A stretch of DNA of 64,000 bases. It comes from Synechococcus sp. UW179A. GTDB taxonomy: Bacteria; Cyanobacteriota; Cyanobacteriia; PCC-6307; Cyanobiaceae. The position numbers and the translations under genes are program-made. The notes beneath the pieces were generated by a model that worked only from the letters and a program-made list of their open reading frames with translations, made no database searches and was not told where the DNA came from. Location: assembly GCF_900473965.1 (NCBI RefSeq), contig NZ_UCNJ01000018.1, forward strand, positions 124,001-188,000, read 5' to 3'. Positions 54,669 to 64,000 of this stretch are shown here, piece after piece; position 1 is the stretch's first letter, and every line of letters begins with the position of its first letter.

Positions 54669-55796
54669 TCAGACCAGTGCCTTTGGACCATGGAAGAGAA
54701 GCTGACGTATCGCGTCTCTGTCGGCGCTGAGTCGGTGACGCTGCATGCGTGCCTTCAGCTGTTGATACTGGTGCGGCTGCTCAAGCCAGCTCCGACACAG
54801 TGCGACAAGATCCTTTGGCTGACGGATACAGCGATCAATCTCGCGGGCCTGGAAATAGCGGCGAGCCAATAATTCCTGAGGCATGGTTGTGCCAAAGCCA
54901 TTGAAAATCAGCACACAGCCAGAGGCCAGAGCTTCAGTGGATGTTCTTGCACCAGGCCGCGCCACCATGGCCCAGGCTGTTCTGTAAAGCGATGCCATCG
55001 CTGCTGGGCCTTGAAAAGCCAACGGCTCAACCTTCAGCTGAGAATGCTGCGCCGCCCATTCCTGCACCTGCCGAAATGCCGCCTGACGACGGCCGCAGAG
55101 GGCGACAACCCTGATCATCCCCGCCAAGGGCAGCAGCGTCTCCAGCAAACGAATGTGGTTGTTGGCCCCGTTGGCCCCAGCCCCCAGCACCAGGAGTGGT
55201 AGAGGCTCGACATCACTCTCTGAAATCTCGCGCTCCAGTTCCTCTTCAAAGGCGGGATCAAACAACGGCCCCAGAGCCGGCGTCGGCAAGGCGCGATAAC
55301 CACGCCTGCGTACATCATCGCTGACTTCCTGGGAGAGGGTCCAGAACGCTTCGGCCCTTCGCGTCAGCCAGTTGCGACTGAAACCAAAACCGCCTTCCAA
55401 CTCAGTACAGCAGGTGATGCAGCGCAAACCGGGCACGACCCGCTTCGCCAGATCGAAGTGACCGCGGTTGATATGGGGGTGGGTGGAGATCAACAGATCA
55501 GGCTGCAAACGCCGCAACAGACGAATCACATAAAAGCGCCCGGCGAGCAAGGTTCCTGGCTTGGTGACGTCTTCCCATTCCACAACACGCCAATAGATCT
55601 GATGCATCCAGGGCCCATGGCGCTGAATCCAGTTGTAGAGAGCAACTCCCGCGCGGGTAAAAACGCTGGCATTTTCCAGCACATGCTCAACCCACACCTC
55701 ACCGGTTGGATCCCATTGCTTAAGCCAGGCCTCCAACGCATAAGCAGCGGCGTCATGGGCTGTGCCACCACTCGACGTGAAAATCAAAACCCTCAT
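54669..55796 (-). CDS. GT28 MGDG-synthase-like glycosyltransferase
   Basis: 375 residues with the MGDG synthase/GT28 layout: FTSSGGTAHDAAAYALEAWL at the start, LLISTHPHINRGH near residue 103, CCTELEGGFGFSR, a donor-domain LLVLGAGANGANNHI near residue 202, and RPGARTSTEALASGCVLIFNGFG near residue 290, the nucleotide-sugar-binding segment of this family. Such enzymes transfer sugar (often galactose) from UDP-sugar to a lipid. The divergent galE 126 bases away provides UDP-Gal, which favours galactose. In this locus the acceptor may be a PKS-made alcohol rather than diacylglycerol. It is the second glycosyltransferase of the cluster. Confidence 0.8.
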   Translation of the reverse strand: MRVLIFTSSGGTAHDAAAYALEAWLKQWDPTGEVWVEHVLENASVFTRAGVALYNWIQRHGPWMHQIYWRVVEWEDVTKPGTLLAGRFYVIRLLRRLQPDLLISTHPHINRGHFDLAKRVVPGLRCITCCTELEGGFGFSRNWLTRRAEAFWTLSQEVSDDVRRRGYRALPTPALGPLFDPAFEEELEREISESDVEPLPLLVLGAGANGANNHIRLLETLLPLAGMIRVVALCGRRQAAFRQVQEWAAQHSQLKVEPLAFQGPAAMASLYRTAWAMVARPGARTSTEALASGCVLIFNGFGTTMPQELLARRYFQAREIDRCIRQPKDLVALCRSWLEQPHQYQQLKARMQRHRLSADRDAIRQLLFHGPKALV

Positions 55797-55922
55797 TCGA
55801 TCAGGGTCTCATGCTTGTTGTCTGTGGCTGATGAACCACCGCCAGAGTCAAATCCAGTGCCTTATACGCGCAGTGCACTTGATCCATGGCCAATAGATTC
55901 GACTGGTTGAGGGGCGTGATCC

Positions 55923-56983
<1,061 letters not shown>

Positions 56984-56987
<4 letters not shown>

Positions 56988-59122
56988 GTGGTCTTATGCT
57001 GGCCGGTGGCGGACATAGCCACGCGCTGGTGTTGCGCCGCTGGGCCATGCAACCCAGCAAGCGCCCCAAGGAACTGATCACGCTGGTGAGCCGAACCAGC
57101 ACCGCCCTTTATTCAGGCATGGTGCCTGGCCTGATCGCAGGGATCTATCAACGCTCGCAGGTAGCCATCGACCTGCGCGACTTGGCCGATCAAGCCGGCG
57201 TGGCACTGGTAGTGGCCAAGATCACCGGACTAGACCTTCAGAACCAGCAGCTGCAGCTGGATCAGCGGCCAGCACTGTCCTACGAGCGCCTCAGCCTCAA
57301 CCTGGGTGCTGAAACTTCAATAAGCCCAGCGCCAACTTCCGGACTAGTGCCAATCAAGCCGCTGGAGCCAGCACTGGCCTTCCTGACCGACCAGGACCAG
57401 CTGATTGTCGACACAGGTTTTGCATCCTCAAGTTTTCAGGTGGTGGGCAGCGGCCTGGCCGCAGTGGAGACGGTCTTGGCTCTCAGGCAGCGCTGGCCCA
57501 GGCGTCCTCTTCTGCTGCGGGTCCGCCCTAGGCATCTGAAACCCGCTTTGATCAGAGCTCTACGGGAAGCCTCCATCCAGATCCTTGAAACAAGCAAGCT
57601 GGATCCAACAGAAGAGCTCAAGACAACTCCAGGACTTGTTTGCACCGGCAGCCGAGCACCCCACTGGCTGGCCTCCAGTGGCCTGCCTTGCTGCCCAAGC
57701 AGCGGCCGGATCCGCACCGAGGCGAGCCTGCAGGTGATTGGACACCCCAAGCTCTTCGCTGCAGGCGACTGCGCTGTGATCGATGCGCAGCCGCGTGCCC
57801 CGTCAGGAGTCTGGGCCGTGAGGGCCGCCGCGCCATTGGCCCGCAACCTGGAAGCAGCTTGCGAAGGTCGACCTTTGCGACGCTGGCGCCCTCAACGCCA
57901 GGCGCTGCAACTGCTGGGCGGGTTCAACAAAGGGCAACCTACTGCCTGGGGACTACGGGGATCACGCCTGATCGGCCCTCACCCCCTGCTATGGCGCCTC
58001 AAATCGGCCATTGATGCGCGCTTCATGGCGATGTTTCGGCGCAGCAGATCCATGGACAGCACCGAAGCAATGGCCTGCAGGGGCTGCGCAGCAAAGCTTC
58101 CCGCTGGGCCCCTGGAAAGTGCCCTGCAGCACGCCGGCATCGCAACGCTGGGAATGCAACCCGAAGATGCCGCAGTACTGCCGTTGAACACCGCCGTGGG
58201 GATGGCTCCAGTGCTGCAAAGCGTGGATGGCTTTCCAGCCCTGGTCAGTGACCCTTGGCTCAACGGACGACTCACTGCCCTGCATGCCTGCTCCGACCTC
58301 TGGGCCTGCGGTTCGCGCGTGCTGGCTGCCCAGGTCGTGGTCACCCTGCCCCAAACCACAGAATCCACCCAAGAGACCCTGCTGGCCCAGACCCTGGCGG
58401 GCATCCGCTCCGCCCTTGATCCCCAGGGCGCCCAACTGATCGGTGGTCACACGCTGGAGACCCGCGATGGCTTCGCCCAACCACCTCTCAGCCGGGCTGT
58501 CCAGGTGACACTAAGTGTCAGCGGCCAAGCCGTTGATCTGTTCTGGCCCAAGGCAGGGCTTCGGGCCGGAGACCGACTGTTGCTCAGTCGTCCGCTGGGA
58601 ACAGGAGTGCTGTTTGCCGCGGCCATGACCGGTGCTGCTCCAGCTCCAGCTCTGGATTTAGCTCTCGAACAAATGGGCACGAGCCAGCACGTCTTGCTGG
58701 AGGAGCTTCTGGAGCTGCAAAGCGAGCATCCAAATGCCATCCATGCGGCGACCGACATCACCGGCTTCGGACTGCTGGGCCATCTGGGCGAAATGTTGCG
58801 CAATCCGGGCCTGAAAGTGGTGCTCAATGGCTCCCAGATCCCTGCAGTTCCTGAAGCTCTCTCATTACTGGCCAAGGGCTACGCAAGCAGCCTGGCCCCC
58901 GCCAACCGACGAGCCTGGAGCTTGCTGGACAACGGAGATGTGGATCTGCAGCTGGCAAGCATCGAGCCAAGGAGCATGGAGCATCAAGCCTTGCTCGAGC
59001 TGCTGGTGGATCCGCAAACCTGCGGGCCATTGCTGATCAGCGTGAACGCCCATATCGCCCAGCAGCTGATGTCTCACCCCAACACGGCTTGGACCGAAAT
59101 CGGCAGCGTGCAACAACGCTGA
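56984..59122 (+). CDS. selD: Fusion of NADH-dehydrogenase-like flavoprotein and selenide,water dikinase
   Basis: 712 residues. The N-terminal ~345 residues are a pyridine-nucleotide/FAD oxidoreductase (LAGGGHSHALVL near residue 6, VVGSGLAAVE near 152, FAAGDCAVID near 258). The C-terminal part is SelD: the catalytic ACRGCAAKLP (Cys/Lys) near residue 365, ATDITGFGLLGHLGEM near 587 and DPQTCGPLLIS near 675. SelD makes selenophosphate from selenide and ATP, used for selenouridine in tRNA or selenoproteins. This two-domain fusion is known in cyanobacteria and marine bacteria; the redox half may supply reducing power. Residues needed for phosphotransfer appear retained. It follows galE with a 4-base overlap. 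Confidence 0.9.
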
Positions 59123-59134
59123 TCCAGACCGACT

Positions 59135-61528
59135 TCATTGATCAAGGGCTTCAATCGGCGCCAGGCGAGGATCGAGGATCTTGGGGCCCATCCCGGCAAA
59201 TTTCACCGCGATCGAAACCTTCTCGCCGCTCCCGAAGGTGTGTGTGACTTCGCCTTCCCCGAAGCTGCTGTGCATCACTCGATCGCCCACACTCCAGCTC
59301 TTTCCAGGCGCAGGGCCCGCCTGACGACGGCGCACGGCGTTGGCGGGCGCACTGCTGCCATTGGGCTTGTCCCGATCCACGCGAGTGAGGCGATCCAAGC
59401 GCTGTTCCCGGCGGATGGCTGCTCCGCCGGAGCGAGGAATTTCACCCTGTACCAGCCCTTCCGGCAGTTCGGACAGAAAAACACTCGGCACTGCCGGTTC
59501 ACGCATCCCTCCCCAGAGACGGCGCTCACTGGCATGGGAAAGGAACAGCCGTTCTTTGGCCCGGGTAATGCCTACATAACAAAGGCGGCGCTCTTCCTCC
59601 AAGGAGGCTGGGTCGTCCAAGGATCGGTAGCTGGGAAAGAGTCCCTGCTCCATGCCCACCAGGCAAACCACAGGAAACTCCAGACCCTTGCTGCTGTGCA
59701 GCGTCATCAAGGTCACCCGGTCAGCGGCCGTGTCCTTGCTGTCGGCATCACTGGCCAGGGCAGCCGATGCCAGAAAGCCCTCAAGATCGCCTTCATCATT
59801 CTCTTCCTGATACTGCAGACCGGCATTGACCAGTTCCTGCAGGTTGCGACGACGCTCCTCCGCTTCATCGGTGCCCTCAGTGATCAGCTCGCTCACGTAG
59901 CCGCTCTGCTCCATCACCTGCTGGATCAGTTCCGAAGGCGCCGTGTTGTGAACGCTTTCTCGCAGACCATTGATCAATTCACAGAACTGCAACAGCCCTC
60001 TGGCCGATCGCCCTCCCAAGGAGCGCACCGCTTCAGGGTCACTCACCACATCCCAGAGCGGGATGCCCAACTGGTTGGCTGCATCCGTGAGCCGCTGGAT
60101 GGTGGTTTTACCGATGCCCCTCTTCGGGACATTGATCACTCGCAACAGGCTGACGGTGTCAGCCGGGTTGATCATCAAGCGCAGATAACCGAGCACATCC
60201 TTGATCTCACGCCGGTCATAGAAGCGCAGACCGCCCACCACCACGTAGGGGATACGCCAGCGCACCAGAGATTCCTCAAGAGCCCGCGACTGGGCGTTGG
60301 TGCGATACAGACAGGCCATATCCCCCCAGCTGAGCTCGGGGTTGGCCGCTTCCATCATGCGCAACCGATGCACCACAGCTTCAGCCTCGGCAATCTCGTC
60401 ATCGCAGCGGGTGAGTGAAATCAGCTCGCCTTCGCCACGCGTGGGCCGCAGCACCTTGTCGATGCGCTCGCTGTTGTTGGCAATCAGCGCGTTGGCCGCC
60501 TCCAAAATCGTGGCGGTGGAACGGTAGTTCTCCTCCAGCTTCACCATCGTGCGGGTGGCGTCGTCAGGCGCCTGGTCGCCGAAGTCGTCCTGAAAGCCCA
60601 TCAAGATCGTGAAATCGGCGGCACGGAAGCTGTAAATGCTCTGGTCGGCATCCCCCACTACGAACACCGAACGACCCGACCAGTTCTCGTAACCCTGGGG
60701 ATCCTTGCCATCGGTCACCAGCAGCTTGATCAGGTCGTACTGGGTGCGGTTGGTGTCTTGATATTCATCCACCAGCACGTGCGCGAAGCGGCGATGCCAG
60801 TAGCTACGCACCTGCTCGTTCTGCTGCAGCAGCTGCACGGGAAGCAGCAGCAGATCGTCGAAATCGAGAGCGTTGTTAGCAGCCAGTGCCTTGCGGTAGC
60901 GCCGGTAAACATCCGCTGCAAGCTTGCCCCGCTGCCCTTCGGAATTAGCTTCCATCTGGTCCGGCAGCCAGCCCTGATTTTTGGCGTTGCTAATCGCCCA
61001 ACGCACTTTCTTAGGCTCAAAGCGCTTCGGATCGAGCTGCAGCTCCTGGGTCACGATCTCCTTAACGAGGCTCTGGGCATCGGCCTCGTCGTAGATCGAA
61101 AACTGCTTCGTCCAGGTGAGCCCATCCTTGTCTTTGAACTTGTCGATGTCGTAGCGCAGCATGCGCGCAAACAACGCATGAAAGGTGCCGATCCATAGCT
61201 CCTTGGTGACCTCGCGGTAGATGCGCGATCGCAGCTGTCGCTGCTCCACCGGCGGCAACGTGCTCCAGGGCTGCCCGAACTGACTCTGCGCCAGCCGCTG
61301 AGCCAGCAACAGCTCCAGCCGCTCCTTCATCTCTCGGGCCGCCTTGTTGGTGAACGTCACCGCAAGGATCTGGGATGGGTCGGCTCCGTGTTCACCGATC
61401 AGATGGGCGATGCGATGGGTGAGGGCGCGGGTCTTGCCGCTGCCTGCTCCGGCAACCACCAGCAAGGGCCCTTCATGGTGATCCACCGCCCGGCGCTGGG
61501 CGTCGTTGAGGCCGGCAAGAAAACTCAT
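59135..61528 (-). CDS. pcrA: UvrD/PcrA-type superfamily 1 DNA helicase
   Basis: 797 residues. Motif I GAGSGKTRALTHRI near residue 27, motif Ia TFTNKAAREMKER, motif II VDEYQDTNRTQY near 252, motif III VFVVGDADQSIYSFRAA, motif IV region LEENYRST, motif V TLMTLHSSKGLEFPVV and motif VI CYVGITRAKERLFLSHA are all visible. It unwinds DNA with 3'-5' polarity in repair and replication. A C-terminal Tudor-like tail (VGDRVMHSSFGEGEVTHTFG) matches PcrA. Convergent to selD with a 12-base gap; its ATG overlaps the ligase-like gene stop by four bases. Confidence 0.95.
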   Translation of the reverse strand: MSFLAGLNDAQRRAVDHHEGPLLVVAGAGSGKTRALTHRIAHLIGEHGADPSQILAVTFTNKAAREMKERLELLLAQRLAQSQFGQPWSTLPPVEQRQLRSRIYREVTKELWIGTFHALFARMLRYDIDKFKDKDGLTWTKQFSIYDEADAQSLVKEIVTQELQLDPKRFEPKKVRWAISNAKNQGWLPDQMEANSEGQRGKLAADVYRRYRKALAANNALDFDDLLLLPVQLLQQNEQVRSYWHRRFAHVLVDEYQDTNRTQYDLIKLLVTDGKDPQGYENWSGRSVFVVGDADQSIYSFRAADFTILMGFQDDFGDQAPDDATRTMVKLEENYRSTATILEAANALIANNSERIDKVLRPTRGEGELISLTRCDDEIAEAEAVVHRLRMMEAANPELSWGDMACLYRTNAQSRALEESLVRWRIPYVVVGGLRFYDRREIKDVLGYLRLMINPADTVSLLRVINVPKRGIGKTTIQRLTDAANQLGIPLWDVVSDPEAVRSLGGRSARGLLQFCELINGLRESVHNTAPSELIQQVMEQSGYVSELITEGTDEAEERRRNLQELVNAGLQYQEENDEGDLEGFLASAALASDADSKDTAADRVTLMTLHSSKGLEFPVVCLVGMEQGLFPSYRSLDDPASLEEERRLCYVGITRAKERLFLSHASERRLWGGMREPAVPSVFLSELPEGLVQGEIPRSGGAAIRREQRLDRLTRVDRDKPNGSSAPANAVRRRQAGPAPGKSWSVGDRVMHSSFGEGEVTHTFGSGEKVSIAVKFAGMGPKILDPRLAPIEALDQ

Positions 61529-62739
61529 GAGCCGATGGTACGGAAGTTCTCCTGTTTCAACGGCAATGGAGCCACCCAGGCAATGGCTAGCAAATAACCG
61601 CTAATCACCTGCTGCAGCGATGTTTTGAGCAGCGTGGACTCCACCAATGAGGAGGCCAGAATGAACAAAGCACAGGCCAGGCCTGTCCTGCAGAGTGATC
61701 CGGCATCACCGGCGAGACCCGAGAACAGACGCTGAAAGACCAAGCTCAGTGCAACGAGCATCAGAATCAGCGTGATCACACCCTGGTCGGCCAGCGCATG
61801 CAAGAACACATTGTGAGCATGGGGAATACCGCTGGTGCGATCAGGAAGAAACACCTTGCTTGCGCAGTGATCCGAGACTCGGTCATAACCCTGTCCTATC
61901 AACAAATCAGGCAGAGAACGCAGTGATTGGCTCACAAAGCACTGCGCCACCTGTGCGCGCCCAACATCGCTTGGCTCCTCAGCGACCATTGGACTGCCAG
62001 GCGCATACAGAGCCAGGTTGAACAGCAAAGACAACACCAAGATGGTTCCTGCCAATGACTTCGCTCGCCTAGCCACCCACTGTCGATTCCACCAGCACAA
62101 CTCAGTGAAGATCTGGGCTGCGATAGGAAACAGAAGTGCCGCACGCGATGCCGCCCCCAGGGCCAAAACGAAACTGAATACCCCGACAACTACGGCCAAC
62201 CGAGACAGCCAGGGGCGTACTTCGGACCGATAAAGCCCGTAGCCAACCAGAGCGAACAGTCCGTAGAGATAACCTGAGCGATTGATCGTGATCCTCTGGA
62301 TGCGGACAGCCTCCTGTGGCAAAGCATCACGCAAAACCGACCAGGGAATGGCGTCGAGATTGCTATTGAACCGATCGAATTCCACGAAGGGCAGCGAGAC
62401 GATCACCGTGGCCAGAACAAACCAAAGCCCTCCCCTCCATTGCGCTTTTGACTGCTGCAGACCAGCCGCGAAGGCCAGCAACACCAGGATGAGATCCGTG
62501 GGGGCCGACCCGCTGATGGGATGAATAACGGCACTGAGGCTCACAACCAAAACGCCGATCAACACGCCATACACCGGTTCTGAAGGCAACCAGCGCAGAA
62601 ATTTGAGACCACACCAGATCGCCAGGATCAAAACCATCCCGGCTGGATTTCCGCTTCGCTCCCACAACAGACCGGAAAGCGAAAGTGGAAGCAGCAGATC
62701 AACCCAGGGGGATGCCAGACGAGGAGTCAATCCTGCCAA
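61525..62739 (-). CDS. O-antigen ligase/polymerase-like membrane protein
   Basis: 404 residues, polytopic with about ten membrane helices. A large loop near residues 235-325 contains GQGYDRVSDH and SGIPHAHNVFLHALADQG, resembling the Wzy_C/WaaL signature H-N-x-x-L. It starts at TTG. WaaL-like proteins attach O-polysaccharide to lipid A-core; a Wzy-like polymerase is an alternative. It overlaps pcrA by 4 bases. Together with the kds genes on the other strand it may form part of an envelope-polysaccharide region. Confidence 0.75.
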   Translation of the reverse strand: MAGLTPRLASPWVDLLLPLSLSGLLWERSGNPAGMVLILAIWCGLKFLRWLPSEPVYGVLIGVLVVSLSAVIHPISGSAPTDLILVLLAFAAGLQQSKAQWRGGLWFVLATVIVSLPFVEFDRFNSNLDAIPWSVLRDALPQEAVRIQRITINRSGYLYGLFALVGYGLYRSEVRPWLSRLAVVVGVFSFVLALGAASRAALLFPIAAQIFTELCWWNRQWVARRAKSLAGTILVLSLLFNLALYAPGSPMVAEEPSDVGRAQVAQCFVSQSLRSLPDLLIGQGYDRVSDHCASKVFLPDRTSGIPHAHNVFLHALADQGVITLILMLVALSLVFQRLFSGLAGDAGSLCRTGLACALFILASSLVESTLLKTSLQQVISGYLLAIAWVAPLPLKQENFRTIGS

Positions 62740-62826
62740 GAGAGACGGGTCGTGAGATTACTCAGATTGCCAGAACTGAAATGAGCAAAGCCCTTTCGTG
62801 ATTGAGAATGCCTCAAGTTTTACGGT

Positions 62827-63819
62827 TTGAGCGTGTCCGCCCTTACCCGCTGCCTGCAGGAAGAAGCGGCTGCAATCGCAGCGGCTGCAGAGCGTCTGAG
62901 TGCTGTTCAGGTGGAGGGAGCTTTAAGCCTGCTGGCGCGTTGCGCCGACCGCAAAGCAAAGCTGGTGATCACCGGTGTTGGCAAGAGCGGGATCGTGGCA
63001 CGAAAGATCGCCGCTACGTTTTCGTCGATCGGGCTCATGGCCCTTTACCTCAACCCCCTGGATGCGCTCCATGGCGACCTGGGAGTTGTGGCTCCGGATG
63101 ATGTCTGTTTACTGCTTTCAAACAGTGGCGAAACCGCTGAGTTGCTGGAACTGATGCCACATCTGAGGCGACGCGGCTCTGCGCGCATTGCCCTGGTGGG
63201 CAGTGCTCACTCTTCTCTGGCCCATGGCAGCGATGTGGTGCTGGAGGCATCCGTGGATCGTGAGGTGTGTCCTCTAAACCTGGCTCCAACCGCCAGTACG
63301 GCAGTTGCCATGGCCATCGGCGATGCCCTGGCAGCCGTTTGGATGCAAAGGCGAGGCATCTCACCAGCCGATTTCGCCATCAATCATCCAGCCGGATCAC
63401 TCGGCAAGCAGCTCACCATGACCGTCGCCGATCTGATGGTGCCGGTGTCGAACCTGCAACCGATCACCCCAGACACTCCTCTACCTGAAGTGATCAGCCG
63501 ACTCACCCAGGGAGCCATCGGCAGCAGTTGGGTGGAGGATCCGCAAACTCCCAGACGCCTTTTAGGCCTGATCACCGATGGCGATCTGCGTCGGGCTCTG
63601 CGCGACCACGGCCCTGAACGCTGGCCGAATCTCAACGCTCAAGATCTGATGACGTCTGACCCGATCACCGTCTCCACCGACCTGCTAGCGGTTGATGCCA
63701 TCCAACGAATGGAGCACAACAGGCGTAAACCGATCTCGGTGCTGCCGGTGGTGGATCAGCATCACGTGCTGCTTGGCCTGCTACGTCTGCATGACCTGGT
63801 GCAGGCGGGGCTCGCCTGA
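62827..63819 (+). CDS. kdsD: Arabinose-5-phosphate isomerase (SIS plus two CBS domains)
   Basis: 330 residues with an N-terminal SIS domain ([21 protein letters not shown] near residue 50, [17 protein letters not shown] near 98, [16 protein letters not shown] near 155) and two CBS domains (TVADLMVP near residue 200, [12 protein letters not shown] near 275). This is the KpsF/GutQ/KdsD architecture, converting ribulose-5-P to arabinose-5-P for Kdo synthesis. The start is TTG or the GTG at 62833. The next gene, kdsC, begins 15 bases downstream, strongly supporting a Kdo role. Confidence 0.92.
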   Translation: MSVSALTRCLQEEAAAIAAAAERLSAVQVEGALSLLARCADRKAKLVITGVGKSGIVARKIAATFSSIGLMALYLNPLDALHGDLGVVAPDDVCLLLSNSGETAELLELMPHLRRRGSARIALVGSAHSSLAHGSDVVLEASVDREVCPLNLAPTASTAVAMAIGDALAAVWMQRRGISPADFAINHPAGSLGKQLTMTVADLMVPVSNLQPITPDTPLPEVISRLTQGAIGSSWVEDPQTPRRLLGLITDGDLRRALRDHGPERWPNLNAQDLMTSDPITVSTDLLAVDAIQRMEHNRRKPISVLPVVDQHHVLLGLLRLHDLVQAGLA

Positions 63820-63833
63820 ACAGAGACCATCCG

Positions 63834-64000
63834 ATGCGACGACTACTGCGTGAGTGGAACTGGTACAGGCATCGCAGGCCACTTGCTGCACTCGAACTGC
63901 TGGTAATGGATGTGGATGGTGTGCTCACCGATGGTGGGCTCTGGTTCGATGCTCAAGGAAAGCTGCAGAAACGGTTTGATGTGCGCGACGGACTCGGTCT
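63834..64000 (+). CDS. kdsC: 3-deoxy-manno-octulosonate 8-phosphatase (HAD family), cut by the window end
   Basis: The first 55 codons are visible, starting [20 protein letters not shown], and contain the HAD motif [13 protein letters not shown] and RFDVRDGLG typical of KdsC. It hydrolyses Kdo-8-phosphate to Kdo. Its position 15 bases after kdsD in the same direction fits an operon. The rest lies beyond 64,000, so the domain and length cannot be checked. The nucleophile Asp and the +2 Asp of the HAD motif are present. Confidence 0.9.
   Translation, partial: MRRLLREWNWYRHRRPLAALELLVMDVDGVLTDGGLWFDAQGKLQKRFDVRDGLG

Noticed and set aside
59138-60418. 426-residue plus-strand open frame opposite pcrA
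   Set aside because: It lies wholly over a motif-complete helicase gene, has no recognisable domain, and such long antisense frames are common in GC-rich genes.

Overview
The window looks like a chromosome segment of a unicellular marine picocyanobacterium (Synechococcus/Cyanobium type). This rests on the gene-dense GC-rich backbone, the NADH-dehydrogenase-like/SelD fusion, and a hisS- and ugd-flanked island of surface-polysaccharide genes. Strain identity is inference; no rRNA, tRNA, IS element or CRISPR array was recognised.

Layout. (1) 0-3.3 kb: GC-rich backbone with a YdcF/DUF218 protein, a UDP-glucuronate 4-epimerase and UDP-glucose dehydrogenase. (2) 3.3-35.8 kb: an AT-rich island with every gene on the minus strand, bordered on both sides by about 1.3 kb of gene-free DNA. 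Sampled lines here are 35-40% GC against about 60% in a sampled line of the right-hand backbone. It encodes an O-antigen/capsule-like heteropolysaccharide: a WbpM/WbpV/WbpL-like initiating module, several glycosyltransferases, a Wzy-type polymerase, a PglK-type ABC flippase and many tailoring enzymes (PIG-L deacetylase, NodU carbamoyltransferase, AsnB-type amidotransferase, FkbM methyltransferase, sulfotransferase-like protein, PhyH-type dioxygenase). It also carries nucleotide-sugar modules: CDP-glucose dehydration, a 3-amino/3-formamido-3,6-dideoxyhexose route with an ankyrin-repeat formyltransferase, and an unusual AroB-like/KdsB-like/SDR trio. (3) 35.8-42.1 kb: hisS, then a plus-strand export operon of a Wza-like protein, a kinase-less Wzc-like protein and a predicted outer-membrane barrel.

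(4) 42.1-57.0 kb: a second system. It holds a cytochrome P450, a lipase-like membrane protein, a START-like secreted protein, a GT2 glycosyltransferase, a 2175-residue reducing polyketide synthase (KS-DH-ER-KR-ACP-thioester reductase) whose acyltransferase domain is missing although both flanking linkers remain, an MFS transporter, an MGDG-synthase-like glycosyltransferase and galE. Together these suggest synthesis, glycosylation and export of a long-chain alcohol glycolipid, resembling heterocyst-glycolipid logic but in a non-heterocystous type of genome. This is the strongest candidate for an undescribed system. (5) 57-64 kb: the selD fusion, a UvrD/PcrA helicase, an O-antigen ligase-like membrane protein, kdsD, and a kdsC cut by the window end.

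How the parts fit: ugd/epimerase and the island enzymes make activated sugars, the WbpL-like transferase starts the lipid-linked unit, glycosyltransferases extend it, the ABC flippase and Wzy translocate and polymerise it, and the Wza/Wzc/barrel proteins or the ligase-like protein export or attach it. The kds genes supply Kdo. The island is a mosaic: strand purine bias reverses near 26-27 kb, suggesting two modules of different origin.
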